A DNA stretch of 64,000 nucleotides from Dokdonella sp. (lineage in GTDB: Bacteria; Pseudomonadota; Gammaproteobacteria; Xanthomonadales; Rhodanobacteraceae): assembly GCF_017744955.1 (NCBI RefSeq), contig NZ_JAGIAG010000010.1, positions 1-64,000 on the forward strand, in the 5' to 3' direction. The position numbers were made by a program, and so were the translations under genes. Of the stretch, positions 36,131-45,230 are shown piece after piece. Below the pieces are notes generated by a model. The model saw only the letters and a program-made list of their open reading frames with translations. It made no database searches and had not been told where the DNA came from. The first letter of the stretch is position 1. Each line of letters opens with the position of its first letter.

Positions 36131-37296
36131 TGTTCGCAGAAGACCGTCGACCGATGACGGGTGTTCCACCAGGGGTGAAGCCGGCAACCGACGAGCACGC
36201 ACGCGACGTGCCGGCGGCCGGTGTAGAGAACGCGGGAGGGGGCGGCCAGATGACGCTGCCATTGTCCGGAGAAATCCACGTCATGAGAGCCGCAGAGGCC
36301 AACGAAATGAATGAACTGAGTTCCGAAATGCGCGACGAGGGTGCCGTCGCCGCACACGAAGGCGTGGATCAGATGAATGTTTCGCTCGGCCAGCGGCTTC
36401 GCGACGCGCGCGAGGCGCGCGGCTTGAGCCGCGCGGACGTCGCCGCGCGCCTGAAGCTGCCGTTGAGCCTGATCGGCAAGCTCGAAGGAGACGACTACCA
36501 GGGCCTGACCGAAGGCGTGTTCCTGCGCGGCTATCTCGGCAGCTACGCCAAGCTGGTCGGCGTGCCGATCGAGCACGCCACCGACGTCGCCGCCGCGCAT
36601 GCGCGCCCGGCGCCGCTGGTCGCGACCGGCACGGTCTCGCGCTCGCGCTACCTGTTCGATCGCTACTCGGTCAGCGCCACGTACTTGATCCTGACCGCGA
36701 TCATCGTCGTACCGGCGGTCTGGCTCGCCACGCACGGCGGCCTCGAGCAGAACCTTGCCCGCACCACGCCGCTGGACCCGCCGGCGACCGTGTCCACCGC
36801 GTTGCCGGATCCGGCGACGCAGTCGGAAACGGCGAACGTGGATCCGACGGACGCCGGAACCGCGGGAGCCGCCGCGACGACGACCGAAGCCGTGGCCGCG
36901 CAGACGCCGCCGCCGGCGCCAGTCGAGCAGGCGCCGGTGATCGCGTCGATGACCCCGTTCACCACCGCGTCGAGCACGCCGGCCGCCGAGGCGCCGAAAC
37001 CGGCCGAGGCGGCGGCCGCGGTCGGCAGCGGCGAGCACACGCTGCAGCTGAAACTGAGCCAGACGAGCTGGGTGGAAATTCTCGGTGCGAACGGACAGCG
37101 CCTGGAATACGCCACGCTGACCGCCGGCAGCGAGCGCAGCTATCGCAGCGACGGTCCGATCTCGGTCCGCCTCGGCAACGCGCAGGGCGCCGAAGTGCGC
37201 TCCGACGGCAAGCCGGTCGACCTGGCACCGTTCCAGCGCGGCAACGTCGCGCATCTGAAAGTGTTCGATGGCGGCGGTAGCCGCGTCGAGCAGTGA
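36127..37296 (+). CDS. rodZ: RodZ-family cell-shape protein with long N-terminal extension
   Basis: A cytoplasmic helix-turn-helix (LGQRLRDAREARGLSRADVAARLKLPLSLIGKLE, about residues 87-120 from 36127) precedes one membrane helix (ATYLILTAIIVVPAVWLA, about 183-200). A Pro/Thr/Ala-rich linker and the periplasmic DUF4115 domain follow (LKLSQTSWVEILGANGQRLEY). RodZ links MreB filaments to the elongasome. The GTG at 36127 overlaps the pilF stop and gives 389 residues; an ATG at 36250 with GGGAGG upstream, or 36376 just before the HTH, are alternative starts, because the first 80 residues look unconserved. Confidence 0.88.
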   Translation: MMFAEDRRPMTGVPPGVKPATDEHARDVPAAGVENAGGGGQMTLPLSGEIHVMRAAEANEMNELSSEMRDEGAVAAHEGVDQMNVSLGQRLRDAREARGLSRADVAARLKLPLSLIGKLEGDDYQGLTEGVFLRGYLGSYAKLVGVPIEHATDVAAAHARPAPLVATGTVSRSRYLFDRYSVSATYLILTAIIVVPAVWLATHGGLEQNLARTTPLDPPATVSTALPDPATQSETANVDPTDAGTAGAAATTTEAVAAQTPPPAPVEQAPVIASMTPFTTASSTPAAEAPKPAEAAAAVGSGEHTLQLKLSQTSWVEILGANGQRLEYATLTAGSERSYRSDGPISVRLGNAQGAEVRSDGKPVDLAPFQRGNVAHLKVFDGGGSRVEQ

Positions 37297-37440
37297 CCTC
37301 GCCAATCTGAACTCTTCCGCACCTGCGGCCGCCACCGGCGGCCGCGCTGGCGCGGTTTCCTGATACCCTTCGCTGTCCCGTCCGGCGGCCGCGCATCGCG
37401 GCGTCCGGCGCGCGCGTTTCCGCATTCCCAGGTGATGAGC

Positions 37441-38124
37441 ATGGCTTTTGACGATCTCGACGAACACGAGCAAGGCGAACTGGCCCGCAAATGGCTGCGC
37501 GAGAACGCAGTCTCGATCGTGGTCGGCGTACTGCTCGGCATTGTGCTGCTTTTCGGTTGGCAGCAATGGAAGGCGCGTCAGGCGCGCCACACGCTCGAGG
37601 CCGCCGCGCAGTTCCAGGCGCTGAGCGACGCCGTCGAGGCGAAGCGCGACGACGACGTCGGCAAGATCGCCGAGACCTTGCGCAAGGATTTCCCGAACAG
37701 CGCCTACGCCGTGTTCGCCGCGATGCACCAGGCCGACGGCGCGAGCAAGAAGAACGATCTCGCCGGCGCCGCCGCTGCGCTGGAATGGGCCCGCGCCAAC
37801 GCGGGCGCCGACAGCCTGAAGGCCCTGGCGTCGCTGCGCCTGGCCCAGGTCAAGCTGGCGCAGGACGACGCCAATGGCGCCCTCGCGCTGCTCGACGGCA
37901 TCACCGCCAAGGGCGAGTACGAAGGACTCGGCAACGAGATCCGCGGCGACGTCCTGGTCAAGCTCGGCCGCACCGACGACGCGCGCAAGGCGTATCAGGA
38001 CGCGCTGACGAATCTCGACGCGCAGGCGCCGAACCGCAACTACGTGCAGATGAAGCTCGACGACCTCGGCGCTTCGGCGGCCGCACCGGCCAGCGCGCCG
38101 GCGAAGGAGAAGCTCGGCTCATGA
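37441..38124 (+). CDS. yfgM: YfgM-family tetratricopeptide membrane protein
   Basis: A 227-residue protein starting MAFDDLDEHEQGELARKWLRENA. A membrane helix follows (AVSIVVGVLLGIVLLFGWQQW), then TPR-like repeats. YfgM is an ancillary subunit of the SecYEG translocon and interacts with periplasmic chaperones. The ATG at 37441 is chosen because AGGTGA (37430-37435) lies five bases before it; GTG 37432 and ATG 37435 overlap that site. It is coupled to bamB (ATGA). Confidence 0.93.
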   Translation: MAFDDLDEHEQGELARKWLRENAVSIVVGVLLGIVLLFGWQQWKARQARHTLEAAAQFQALSDAVEAKRDDDVGKIAETLRKDFPNSAYAVFAAMHQADGASKKNDLAGAAAALEWARANAGADSLKALASLRLAQVKLAQDDANGALALLDGITAKGEYEGLGNEIRGDVLVKLGRTDDARKAYQDALTNLDAQAPNRNYVQMKLDDLGASAAAPASAPAKEKLGS

Positions 38125-39353
38125 CGCGCGCTCCGTCTCTCATCAAGAACGTTCCCGTCGCCGCCGTTCTCGTCGTCGCGCTCGGCGCGACGCTCAGCGG
38201 CTGCAACTGGATCAAAGGGCTCGGCAAGAAGGACAACGTCGAGCCGCCGACGCCGCTGACCGAATTCGCGCCGACCGTGCAGGTCGACCGCGTCTGGAAC
38301 GAGAGCGTCGGCAAGGGCACCGGCGACTCCGGTGCGCGCATGGCGCCCAGCTCGGCGAATGGCCGCCTGTACGCGGCCAGCATCAACGGCACCATCGAGG
38401 CGTTCGACGCCGCCACCGGCCGCACGGTATGGCAGCAGCAGCTCGGCAAGCGCTCCGGCAGCGGCTGGCGTTTCTGGAGCCGCGGCGACAACTCGCTGCG
38501 CTGGAGCGGCGGCCCGACGGTTTCCGGCGACCTGCTCGTCGTCGGCGGCCTCGACGGCCAGCTCTACGCGCTGTCCTCGCAGGACGGCAGCGAGCGCTGG
38601 AACGTGCAGATGACCTCCGAGATCATCGCGCCCCCGGCGATCGCCGACGACACCGTCGTGGTGCGTACGAACGACGGACGCCTGAGCGCAGTGAGCGCCA
38701 GCGACGGCAGTCCGAAGTGGGTCTTCGAGCAGCAGGTGCCGGCGTTGAGCCTGCGCGGCAGCTCGGCCCCGCTGATCGTGAACGGCATCGTCTACGACGG
38801 TTTCGACAACGGCAAGGTCGTCGCGGTGCGCCTGCAGGACGGCGCGCCGATGTGGACGCAGACGCTGTCGAACGCGGAAGGCCGCACCGAAGTCGAGCGC
38901 CTCGCCGACGTCGACGGCGACCTCGTCAGCGACGGCGGCAACGTGTACGCGATCGGCTATCGCGGCCAGGTCGCCGCACTCGCGCCCGACAGCGGTCGGC
39001 CGTTGTGGCAGCGCGATCTGTCCAGCTACGTCGGTGCCGCGGTCGGCGGCGCCACCGTGGTAGTGGTCGGTGCCGACGGCAATGTCTGGGCGTTCGACCG
39101 CGAGACCGGCGTCAATCTCTGGAAGCAGGACCAACTGAAGTACCGCTGGCTCAGCGCGCCCGCGATCGAAGGCAAGTACGTGGTGGTCGGCGACGTCGAA
39201 GGCTACGTGCACTGGCTGAATCTCGAAGACGGCAAGTTCGCCGCGCGCGAGCGCCTCGGCAAGAAGCCGATCGAAGGCGCACCGCTGGTGGTCGACGGCA
39301 CCGTCTACCTCGAAGACGTGAAGGGGCGCATCGGCGCGTATCGCGCCCGGTAG
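38121..39353 (+). CDS. bamB: Outer-membrane assembly lipoprotein BamB
   Basis: A 410-residue lipoprotein with signal LVVALGATLSGC and acylation at the Cys near residue 27. The rest is an eight-bladed beta-propeller built from PQQ-like repeats (YAASINGTIEAFDAATGRTVW, YALSSQDGSERWNV, VWAFDRETGVNLWKQ, VEGYVHWLNLEDG). It is part of the BAM complex that inserts outer-membrane proteins. It lies between yfgM and der as in most gammaproteobacteria. Confidence 0.96.
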   Translation: MTRAPSLIKNVPVAAVLVVALGATLSGCNWIKGLGKKDNVEPPTPLTEFAPTVQVDRVWNESVGKGTGDSGARMAPSSANGRLYAASINGTIEAFDAATGRTVWQQQLGKRSGSGWRFWSRGDNSLRWSGGPTVSGDLLVVGGLDGQLYALSSQDGSERWNVQMTSEIIAPPAIADDTVVVRTNDGRLSAVSASDGSPKWVFEQQVPALSLRGSSAPLIVNGIVYDGFDNGKVVAVRLQDGAPMWTQTLSNAEGRTEVERLADVDGDLVSDGGNVYAIGYRGQVAALAPDSGRPLWQRDLSSYVGAAVGGATVVVVGADGNVWAFDRETGVNLWKQDQLKYRWLSAPAIEGKYVVVGDVEGYVHWLNLEDGKFAARERLGKKPIEGAPLVVDGTVYLEDVKGRIGAYRAR

Positions 39354-39373
39354 GCCCTGGCAAGAATTTTTCC

Positions 39374-39447
39374 TCGCAGAGACGCAGAGATCGCGGAGAA
39401 AAACGAAGGACGATCCTTTTTCCTCTGCGATTTCTGCGTCTCTGCGA
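39374..39447. repeat. Long palindromic intergenic element, family A copy 2
   Basis: Arms TCGCAGAGACGCAGAGA (39374-39390) and TTTCTGCGTCTCTGCGA (39431-39447) pair at 16 of 17 positions, with weaker pairing extending outward and inward. The CTCTGCG words match family A copy 1 at 5842-5928. It occupies the gap between bamB and der. Confidence 0.8.
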
Positions 39448-39492
39448 GAGGACCGCTTTTCCCATGCCCGCCGACACGCTCTGGAGCCCTCG

Positions 39493-40896
39493 ATGCTTCC
39501 GGTAGTCGCCCTGGTCGGGCGTCCCAATGTCGGCAAGTCGACGTTGTTCAACGTGCTCACGCGCACGCGCGACGCGCTCGTGCACGATCTGCCCGGCGTC
39601 ACGCGCGACCGCCACTACGGCGTGTGCCGGCTGGTGGAGGAGAGGCACTTCCTGGTCGTCGACACCGGCGGCCTGATCGACGATGCCGCCGGGCTCGACG
39701 CGCAGACCGCGCGCCAGGCCGAACTCGCCATCGAGGAAGCCGACGTCGTGCTGCTCACGGTCGACGCGCGCGACGGTCTGCTGCCGACCGACCGTTCGAT
39801 CCTCGATCGCCTGCGCCGCTCCGGCAAGCCGACGCTGCTGATCGTCAACAAGGTCGACGGCCTCGACGAGCACGGCGCGCTGGCCGAATTCGCCGCGCTC
39901 GGTCTCGCTTCCGTGTTCGGCGTCTCGGCCGCGCACGGACGCGGCGTCGACCCGCTGCTCGACGCGGTCGTCGCGGCGCTGCCCGAGCCGAGCGCCGATC
40001 CGCTCGCGGCCGAGCCCGACGACGGCATCCGCGTCGCGATCATCGGCCGCCCCAACGCGGGCAAGTCGACCCTGGTCAACCGCCTGCTCGGCGAGGAGCG
40101 CGTGATCGCCTCCGACGTGCCGGGCACGACGCGCGACTCGATCCGCATCGCGCTCGAACGCGACGGCAAGCGCTACACGCTGATCGACACCGCCGGCGTG
40201 CGCCGCCGCGCGCGCATCGAGGACGCGCTGGAGAAATTCAGCGTGATCAAGTCGCTGCAATCGGTGGAAGCCGCGCACGTGACGGTGCTGATGCTCGACG
40301 CGCGCGAGGGCGTCTCGGACCAGGACACCTCGCTGCTCGGCCACGTGCTCGAATCGGGCCGCGCGCTGGTCGTCGCCGTCAACAAGTGGGACGGCATGGA
40401 CAAGTACCAGCGCGAGCAGTGCGTCGCTTCGCTCACGCGCAAGCTCGACTTCGCCGCCTGGGCGCGCCAGGTCTTCATCTCCGCCTTGCACGGCAGCGGC
40501 ATCGGCGAGCTGATGAAGGCGATCAACCGCGCCTACGCCTCGTCGAACCACAAGTTCACCTCGTCGGAGCTGACGCGCGCGGTCGAGACCGCCTACCAGG
40601 CCTACCAGCCGCCGCTGGTGCGCGGCCACACGCCGAAGCTGAAGTTCGCCCATCCGGCCGGCACCAATCCGCCGACGATCGTGATCCACGGTGGGCGCAC
40701 CAAGCACATCGCCGACGGCTATCGGCGCTACCTGGAAAACTTCTTCCGCAAGCGCTACCGGCTCGAAGGCACGCCGATCCGCATCGAGTTCCGCGACAGC
40801 GACAATCCCTACGCGGGCAAGCGCAACGAGCTCACCGAAGGCCAGCAGCGCCGACGCACGCGCATGATCCGCAACGCGAGACGCGGCAAGCACTGA
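39493..40896 (+). CDS. der: Ribosome biogenesis GTPase Der (EngA)
   Basis: A 467-residue protein with two tandem GTPase domains. The first P-loop is ALVGRPNVGKSTLFN with DTGGL and NKVD; the second is AIIGRPNAGKSTLVNRLLGEE with DTAGVRRRAR and NKWD. The C-terminal KH-like domain (PTIVIHGGRTKHIADGYRRYLENFFRKRYRLEGTPIRIEFRD) follows. It acts in 50S subunit assembly. Confidence 0.97.
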   Translation: MLPVVALVGRPNVGKSTLFNVLTRTRDALVHDLPGVTRDRHYGVCRLVEERHFLVVDTGGLIDDAAGLDAQTARQAELAIEEADVVLLTVDARDGLLPTDRSILDRLRRSGKPTLLIVNKVDGLDEHGALAEFAALGLASVFGVSAAHGRGVDPLLDAVVAALPEPSADPLAAEPDDGIRVAIIGRPNAGKSTLVNRLLGEERVIASDVPGTTRDSIRIALERDGKRYTLIDTAGVRRRARIEDALEKFSVIKSLQSVEAAHVTVLMLDAREGVSDQDTSLLGHVLESGRALVVAVNKWDGMDKYQREQCVASLTRKLDFAAWARQVFISALHGSGIGELMKAINRAYASSNHKFTSSELTRAVETAYQAYQPPLVRGHTPKLKFAHPAGTNPPTIVIHGGRTKHIADGYRRYLENFFRKRYRLEGTPIRIEFRDSDNPYAGKRNELTEGQQRRRTRMIRNARRGKH

Positions 40897-40900
40897 CGCG

Positions 40901-41488
40901 ATGCGCGCGGCGCTGACGATCGCGATCCTGGCCGGCGGCGCGGCGACGCGACTGCAAGGGCGCGACAAGGGACTCGAACCGCTGTGCGGTCGCCCACTGG
41001 TCGCCTGGACGATCGAGGCCGCCGCGGCGATGGCGGCGGTGCCGATCCTGATCGTCGCGAACCGCAATCCGGACGCCTACGCGGCATTCGCCAGGACGAT
41101 TCGCGACGATCTGGCGGGTTTTCGCGGACCACTGGCCGGTGTCGCTGCCGCGCTCGCCGTGTGCGACACGCCTTGGCTGATGACCTTGCCGGTCGATTGT
41201 CCGCAGCCGCCGCGCGATCTCGCCGTGCGCCTGCTCGATGCGACACGGGCCGAGTCCACGAAGGCGGCAGTCGCGCACGACGGCGAGCGCCGGCAGCCGT
41301 TGTTCGCGATCTATCGACGCGAGCTGGCGCCCGACGCCGCGACGGCGGCGGCGCAAGGGCAGGGCGTCTGGCAATGGCAGAACGCGATCGGCGCGCGCGA
41401 GCTTGATTTCGCCGACCGCCGCGCGCAGTTTCGCAACTTGAACACGCCGGAAGATTTCGCCGCCTATGCCGCCGAGCACGCCCGCTGA
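40901..41488 (+). CDS. mobA: Molybdenum cofactor guanylyltransferase
   Basis: A 195-residue nucleotidyltransferase. The GTP-binding start is AILAGGAATRLQGRDKGLEPLCGRPL; FRGPLAGVAAAL and LMTLPVDCPQPP follow, and the ending FRNLNTPEDFA is typical of MobA. It makes molybdopterin guanine dinucleotide. It begins four bases after der and overlaps moeA by 23 bases. MsrP itself uses plain Mo-molybdopterin, so mobA implies other guanylated molybdoenzymes in the genome. Confidence 0.93.
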   Translation: MRAALTIAILAGGAATRLQGRDKGLEPLCGRPLVAWTIEAAAAMAAVPILIVANRNPDAYAAFARTIRDDLAGFRGPLAGVAAALAVCDTPWLMTLPVDCPQPPRDLAVRLLDATRAESTKAAVAHDGERRQPLFAIYRRELAPDAATAAAQGQGVWQWQNAIGARELDFADRRAQFRNLNTPEDFAAYAAEHAR

Positions 41489-42713
41489 ATTCGAGACTCG
41501 ACTGTCGGTCGCCGCTGCCCGGCGATACGTGATCGAGCTGTGCGCGGCGCGACGCTTGCCGAGCGAATCGGTCGCGCTGGAGTCCGCCTTGGGTCGCGTC
41601 CTCGCAGAGGACGTGATTGCTCCGCACGACCAGCCGCCGTTCGCGAACTCCGCGATGGACGGCTTCGCCCTGCGCGGCGAGGACCTGCCCGGAGCCGGCG
41701 AACATCGCTTCCGGCTCGTCGGTCAGGTGCTGGCCGGCGCCGCCTCGGCGCCCGCCTGCGGGCCCGGCGAATGCGTGCGCATCACGACCGGCGCGCCGTT
41801 GCCGCCGGGAGCCGACAGCGTGGTCGTCAAGGAGAACGTGCACGTCGACGGCGACACGGTCGTCGTCGCGGCCGGCGAGGCCGCGTTCGCCAACGTGCGG
41901 CCGGCCGGCGAGGACTATCGCGCCGGCGACGTTGCGCTGCGCGCCGGCGGACGACTGACGCCGGCGCGACTCGGCGTGCTCGCCTCGCTGGGCCGCGTGC
42001 ACGCGACGGTCGCGCGCCAGCCACGCGTCGCATTGTTCGTGACCGGCGACGAGTTGGTGCCGCCGTCGCAGCCGCTCGGTTTCGGCCAGATCCACGACAG
42101 CAATCGCTACAGCCTCGGCGCACTGCTGCGCCAGCTCGGCATCGAGCCGCAGCCCATCGCGCATCTGCGCGACGATCCGGTCGCGCTGCGCGATGCCCTG
42201 CGCGACGCCGGCGAGCGCTGCGACCTGGTGATCAGCAGCGGCGGCGTGTCCGCCGGCGAAGCCGACTTCCTGCCGGGACTGGTCGCCGATCTCGGCAAGG
42301 TCCACTTCTGGAAGGTGCGCATGAAGCCCGGCATGCCGGCGCTCTGCGGCGAGATCGGCGGCGCGCTGGTGTTCGCGCTGCCCGGCAATCCGGTCTCCAC
42401 GATCGCGACCTTTCTCGCCCTGGTCCGGCCGGCCTTGGCGGCGTTGCAGGGCGCGACCGACGATGCCGCGCCGGTCTGGCGCGCGCGCCTCGCCGCGCCG
42501 TTGACGAAGAGGCACGACCGCGCCGAATTCCTGCGCGCGACGCTGCAATCGCGCGAAGACGGAGCGCTGTGGGCGATGCCGCTCGCGAAGCAGGGCTCGG
42601 GCATGCTGCGCGGCGTGGCCGAGGCGAATGCGTTGATCTTCGTGCCCGAGGAGACGCGCGAACTCGCCGCCGGCGCGGTGGTGGAAGCGTGGCCGCTGCC
42701 GGGACTATGCTGA
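41466..42713 (+). CDS. moeA: Molybdopterin molybdenumtransferase
   Basis: A 415-residue MoeA protein. It has ANSAMDGFALRGEDL, VRITTGAPLPPGADSVVVKENV, VALFVTGDELVPPSQPLGFGQIHDSNRYSL and DLVISSGGVSAGEADF, ending in a C-terminal beta-barrel. It inserts molybdate into adenylylated molybdopterin. The start at 41466 lies within mobA and is preferred because conserved sequence (SVAAARRYVIELC) begins about ten residues later. Confidence 0.95.
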   Translation: MPPSTPAEFETRLSVAAARRYVIELCAARRLPSESVALESALGRVLAEDVIAPHDQPPFANSAMDGFALRGEDLPGAGEHRFRLVGQVLAGAASAPACGPGECVRITTGAPLPPGADSVVVKENVHVDGDTVVVAAGEAAFANVRPAGEDYRAGDVALRAGGRLTPARLGVLASLGRVHATVARQPRVALFVTGDELVPPSQPLGFGQIHDSNRYSLGALLRQLGIEPQPIAHLRDDPVALRDALRDAGERCDLVISSGGVSAGEADFLPGLVADLGKVHFWKVRMKPGMPALCGEIGGALVFALPGNPVSTIATFLALVRPALAALQGATDDAAPVWRARLAAPLTKRHDRAEFLRATLQSREDGALWAMPLAKQGSGMLRGVAEANALIFVPEETRELAAGAVVEAWPLPGLC

Positions 42714-42717
42714 GGTC

Positions 42718-43869
42718 ATGAACGCGTTGCCCAATTCCGTTGCTCCGCAGGACACGCTCGAGATCGATCCCGTCGACGCGCTCGAGCGCCAGCGCGGCGG
42801 CGCCTTGCTGATCGACGTGCGCGAAGACGACGAGCGCGCGGCCGGCCTTCCCGCCGATGCGGTCGGCCTCGCGCGCGGTTCGATCGAGGCGCGCATCGGC
42901 GAATTCGCGCCCGACCGCGAGCGCGAGATTCTCGCCATCTGCGCCAGCGGCCGGCGTTCGCTGCTCGCGGTCGAGACGCTGCGCGCGCTCGGCTACGCGC
43001 GCAGCCGCTCGGTGCGCGGCGGCTTCCTGCGCTGGAAAGGCGAGGGGTTGCCGATCGAGCAAGGCTCACTCGACGCGGATTCCGCCGAGCGGTACGCCCG
43101 GCATCTGGTGCTGCCGGAAGTCGGCGTCGCCGGCCAGCGGAGGCTGGCGCGGGCGCGCGTCGCATTGATCGGTGCCGGTGGACTCGGCGCGCCGGCCTCG
43201 TTGTATCTGGCCGCGGCCGGCGTCGGCCGCATCACCTTGATCGACGACGACCGTGTCGAGCGTTCGAACCTGCAACGCCAGGTGGTACATGCCGACGCGC
43301 GCGTCGGCGTCGCCAAGACCGAGTCGGCCAGGATCACGCTGAATGCGTTGAATCCGGGCGTGCGCGTCGACACGATCGAGGAGCGCGTGCAGGCGGCGAA
43401 CGTCGAGCGCCTGCTGCGCGATCACGACGTCGTCCTCGACGGCGCCGACAATTTCCCGACGCGCTATCTGCTCAGCGCGGCCAGCCAGCGCCTGCGGATT
43501 CCGCTGGTCTACGGCGCCGTGCACCGCTTTAGCGGTCAGGTCAGCGTGTTCGATCCACGCCGGGCCGATTCGCCGTGCTACCGCTGCCTGTTCCCGCAGC
43601 CGCCGTCGGCCGCGGAAGCGCCGAACTGCAGCGAGGCCGGCGTGCTGGGCGTGCTGCCGGGCATCATCGGCCTGCTGCAGGCCAGCGAAACGCTGAAGCT
43701 GCTGCTCGGCATCGGCCAGCCGCTGGTCGGACGGCTGCTCTGCCACGACGCGCTCGCCGGCAGCTTCCGCGAGCTGCGCCTGCCGCGCGATCCGGATTGT
43801 CCGGGCTGCGGCGCGAACGCGCGCTTCGGCGGTTACGAGGACGTCGCGCAGATTTGCGCGGGACTCTAG
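42718..43869 (+). CDS. moeB: MoeB-type adenylyltransferase with N-terminal rhodanese domain
   Basis: A 383-residue fusion. Residues about 15-115 form a rhodanese domain with the active-site Cys in LAICASGRRSLLA. From about 125 comes a ThiF/MoeB E1-like domain: LIGAGGLGAPASLYLAAAGVG, LIDDDRVERSNLQRQV, DGADNFPTRYLL, and zinc pairs CYRC and CPGC. It activates the C-terminal glycine of MoaD-type sulfur carriers. In the better-known MoeZ proteins the rhodanese part is C-terminal; here it is N-terminal. It follows moeA by four bases. Confidence 0.93.
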   Translation: MNALPNSVAPQDTLEIDPVDALERQRGGALLIDVREDDERAAGLPADAVGLARGSIEARIGEFAPDREREILAICASGRRSLLAVETLRALGYARSRSVRGGFLRWKGEGLPIEQGSLDADSAERYARHLVLPEVGVAGQRRLARARVALIGAGGLGAPASLYLAAAGVGRITLIDDDRVERSNLQRQVVHADARVGVAKTESARITLNALNPGVRVDTIEERVQAANVERLLRDHDVVLDGADNFPTRYLLSAASQRLRIPLVYGAVHRFSGQVSVFDPRRADSPCYRCLFPQPPSAAEAPNCSEAGVLGVLPGIIGLLQASETLKLLLGIGQPLVGRLLCHDALAGSFRELRLPRDPDCPGCGANARFGGYEDVAQICAGL

Positions 43870-43898
43870 AAAGCCGGTTTCTCGCAAATCCTTCTTGC

Positions 43899-44198
43899 TC
43901 AACTCCCATGCCGCTTCTGCGCGGCATCAAACGCGGCGAGCTGCTCCGGCGTCGCCTCGGGCTGGTGCTTCGCTTTCCACTGCGCGAACGGTTCGCCGTA
44001 GATGCGCTCGCGCGCGGCATCCTTGTCGAGATCGAGGCCGCGCTCGGCGGCCGCTTCGCGGTACCAGTCGGCGAGACAGTTGCGGCAGAAGCCGCCGGTG
44101 ATCATCAGGTCGATGTTCTGCACGTCGGTGCGCGTGCGCAGGTGGTCGAGCAGGCGCCGGAACGCGGCGGCTTCCAGCTCGGTAGCGGTGTCGGTCAT
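43899..44198 (-). CDS. DUF1244 family protein
   Basis: A 99-residue protein starting MTDTATELEAAAFRRLLDHLRTR and containing QNIDLMITGGFCRNCLADWYREAA, the DUF1244 signature with a CxxC pair. The family is common in proteobacteria and has no confirmed function. The ATG at 44198 is used because residues upstream in frame are not family-like. It is convergent with moeB and divergent from folD. Confidence 0.88.
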   Translation of the reverse strand: MTDTATELEAAAFRRLLDHLRTRTDVQNIDLMITGGFCRNCLADWYREAAAERGLDLDKDAARERIYGEPFAQWKAKHQPEATPEQLAAFDAAQKRHGS

Positions 44199-44234
44199 TG
44201 CGGCATACCTCGATGCGGGAACTGCGGGCCAGGT

Positions 44235-44264
44235 TTGAGCGCGCCGCGGCGGGCATGGGATAAT
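44235..44264 (+). promoter_or_regulatory. Sigma70-like promoter of folD
   Basis: TTGAGC (44235-44240) and GATAAT (44259-44264) match four and five consensus bases with an 18-base spacer. Transcription would start near 44271, some 17 bases before the folD ATG. Confidence 0.5.
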
Positions 44265-44287
44265 GCGCGTTTTACACCGGATTCCCA

Positions 44288-45148
44288 ATGGCCGCGCGAC
44301 TGCTGGATGGACGCCGCATCGCCGACGACGTGCTCGACGGCGTCGCCTCTCGCGTCAAGGCGCGCCTCGCCGCGGGCCTGCCCGCACCGGGACTCGCCGT
44401 CGTGCTGGTCGGCGCCGATCCGGCCTCGATGGTCTACGTGCGCAACAAGCGCCGCGCCTGCGCTCAGGTCGGGTTCCGCTCGTTCGACTTCGACCTGCCG
44501 GCAAGCACGCCCGAATCCGAGCTGGTCGAGCTGATCGACCGCCTCAACGCCGATCCGCAAATCCACGGCATCCTGCTGCAGCTGCCGCTGCCGCCCGGCA
44601 TCAACGCGACGGCGCTGATCGACCACATCGACCCGCACAAGGACGTCGACGGCTTCCAGGCCGTGAACGTCGGCCGCCTGGCGCTGCGCCAGCGAGGACT
44701 CAGGCCGTGCACGCCGAAGGGCGTGATGACCTTGCTCGCGCACACCGACCGGCCCGTGCGCGGATGCAAGGCAGTTGTCATCGGCGTGTCCAATCATGTC
44801 GGCCGACCGTTGATTCTGGAGCTGCTGTTGGCCGGTTGTACGACGACGGGTTGCCACCGCTTCACCGCCGACCTCGAAGCCGAGGTGCGCCAGGCCGACA
44901 TCGTCGTCGTCGCCGCCGGGCGCCCCGGGCTGGTCAAGGGCGCGTGGATCAAGCCGGGCGCGGTGGTGATCGACGTCGGCATCAACCGGCTCGACGACGG
45001 GCGCCTGGTCGGCGACGTCGAATTCCAGCCGGCCGCCGAGCGTGCCTCGTGGATTACGCCCGTGCCGGGCGGAGTGGGGCCGATGACGGTGGCGACGCTG
45101 ATGGAAAACACGCTGGAAGCCGCCGAAACCTTCTTCGACCATGCCTGA
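44288..45148 (+). CDS. folD: Methylene-tetrahydrofolate dehydrogenase / cyclohydrolase
   Basis: A 286-residue FolD of standard length. It has VGADPASMVYVRNKRRAC with the catalytic Tyr and Lys, QLPLPPGINATALIDHIDPHKDVDGF, the NADP-binding VIGVSNHVGRPLILELLL and the ending TPVPGGVGPMTVATLMENT. It interconverts methylene- and formyl-tetrahydrofolate. NHVGRP replaces the more usual RSxxVGRP word, a minor variation at the cofactor loop. Confidence 0.95.
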   Translation: MAARLLDGRRIADDVLDGVASRVKARLAAGLPAPGLAVVLVGADPASMVYVRNKRRACAQVGFRSFDFDLPASTPESELVELIDRLNADPQIHGILLQLPLPPGINATALIDHIDPHKDVDGFQAVNVGRLALRQRGLRPCTPKGVMTLLAHTDRPVRGCKAVVIGVSNHVGRPLILELLLAGCTTTGCHRFTADLEAEVRQADIVVVAAGRPGLVKGAWIKPGAVVIDVGINRLDDGRLVGDVEFQPAAERASWITPVPGGVGPMTVATLMENTLEAAETFFDHA

Positions 45149-45230
45149 CCTCAACCTCCGTTCACGCACGCCGTGCAACGCTGCGGGCCGGCCGCATCCG
45201 CGCCGCGCGCCGACGGAAACTCCTCGAGCC

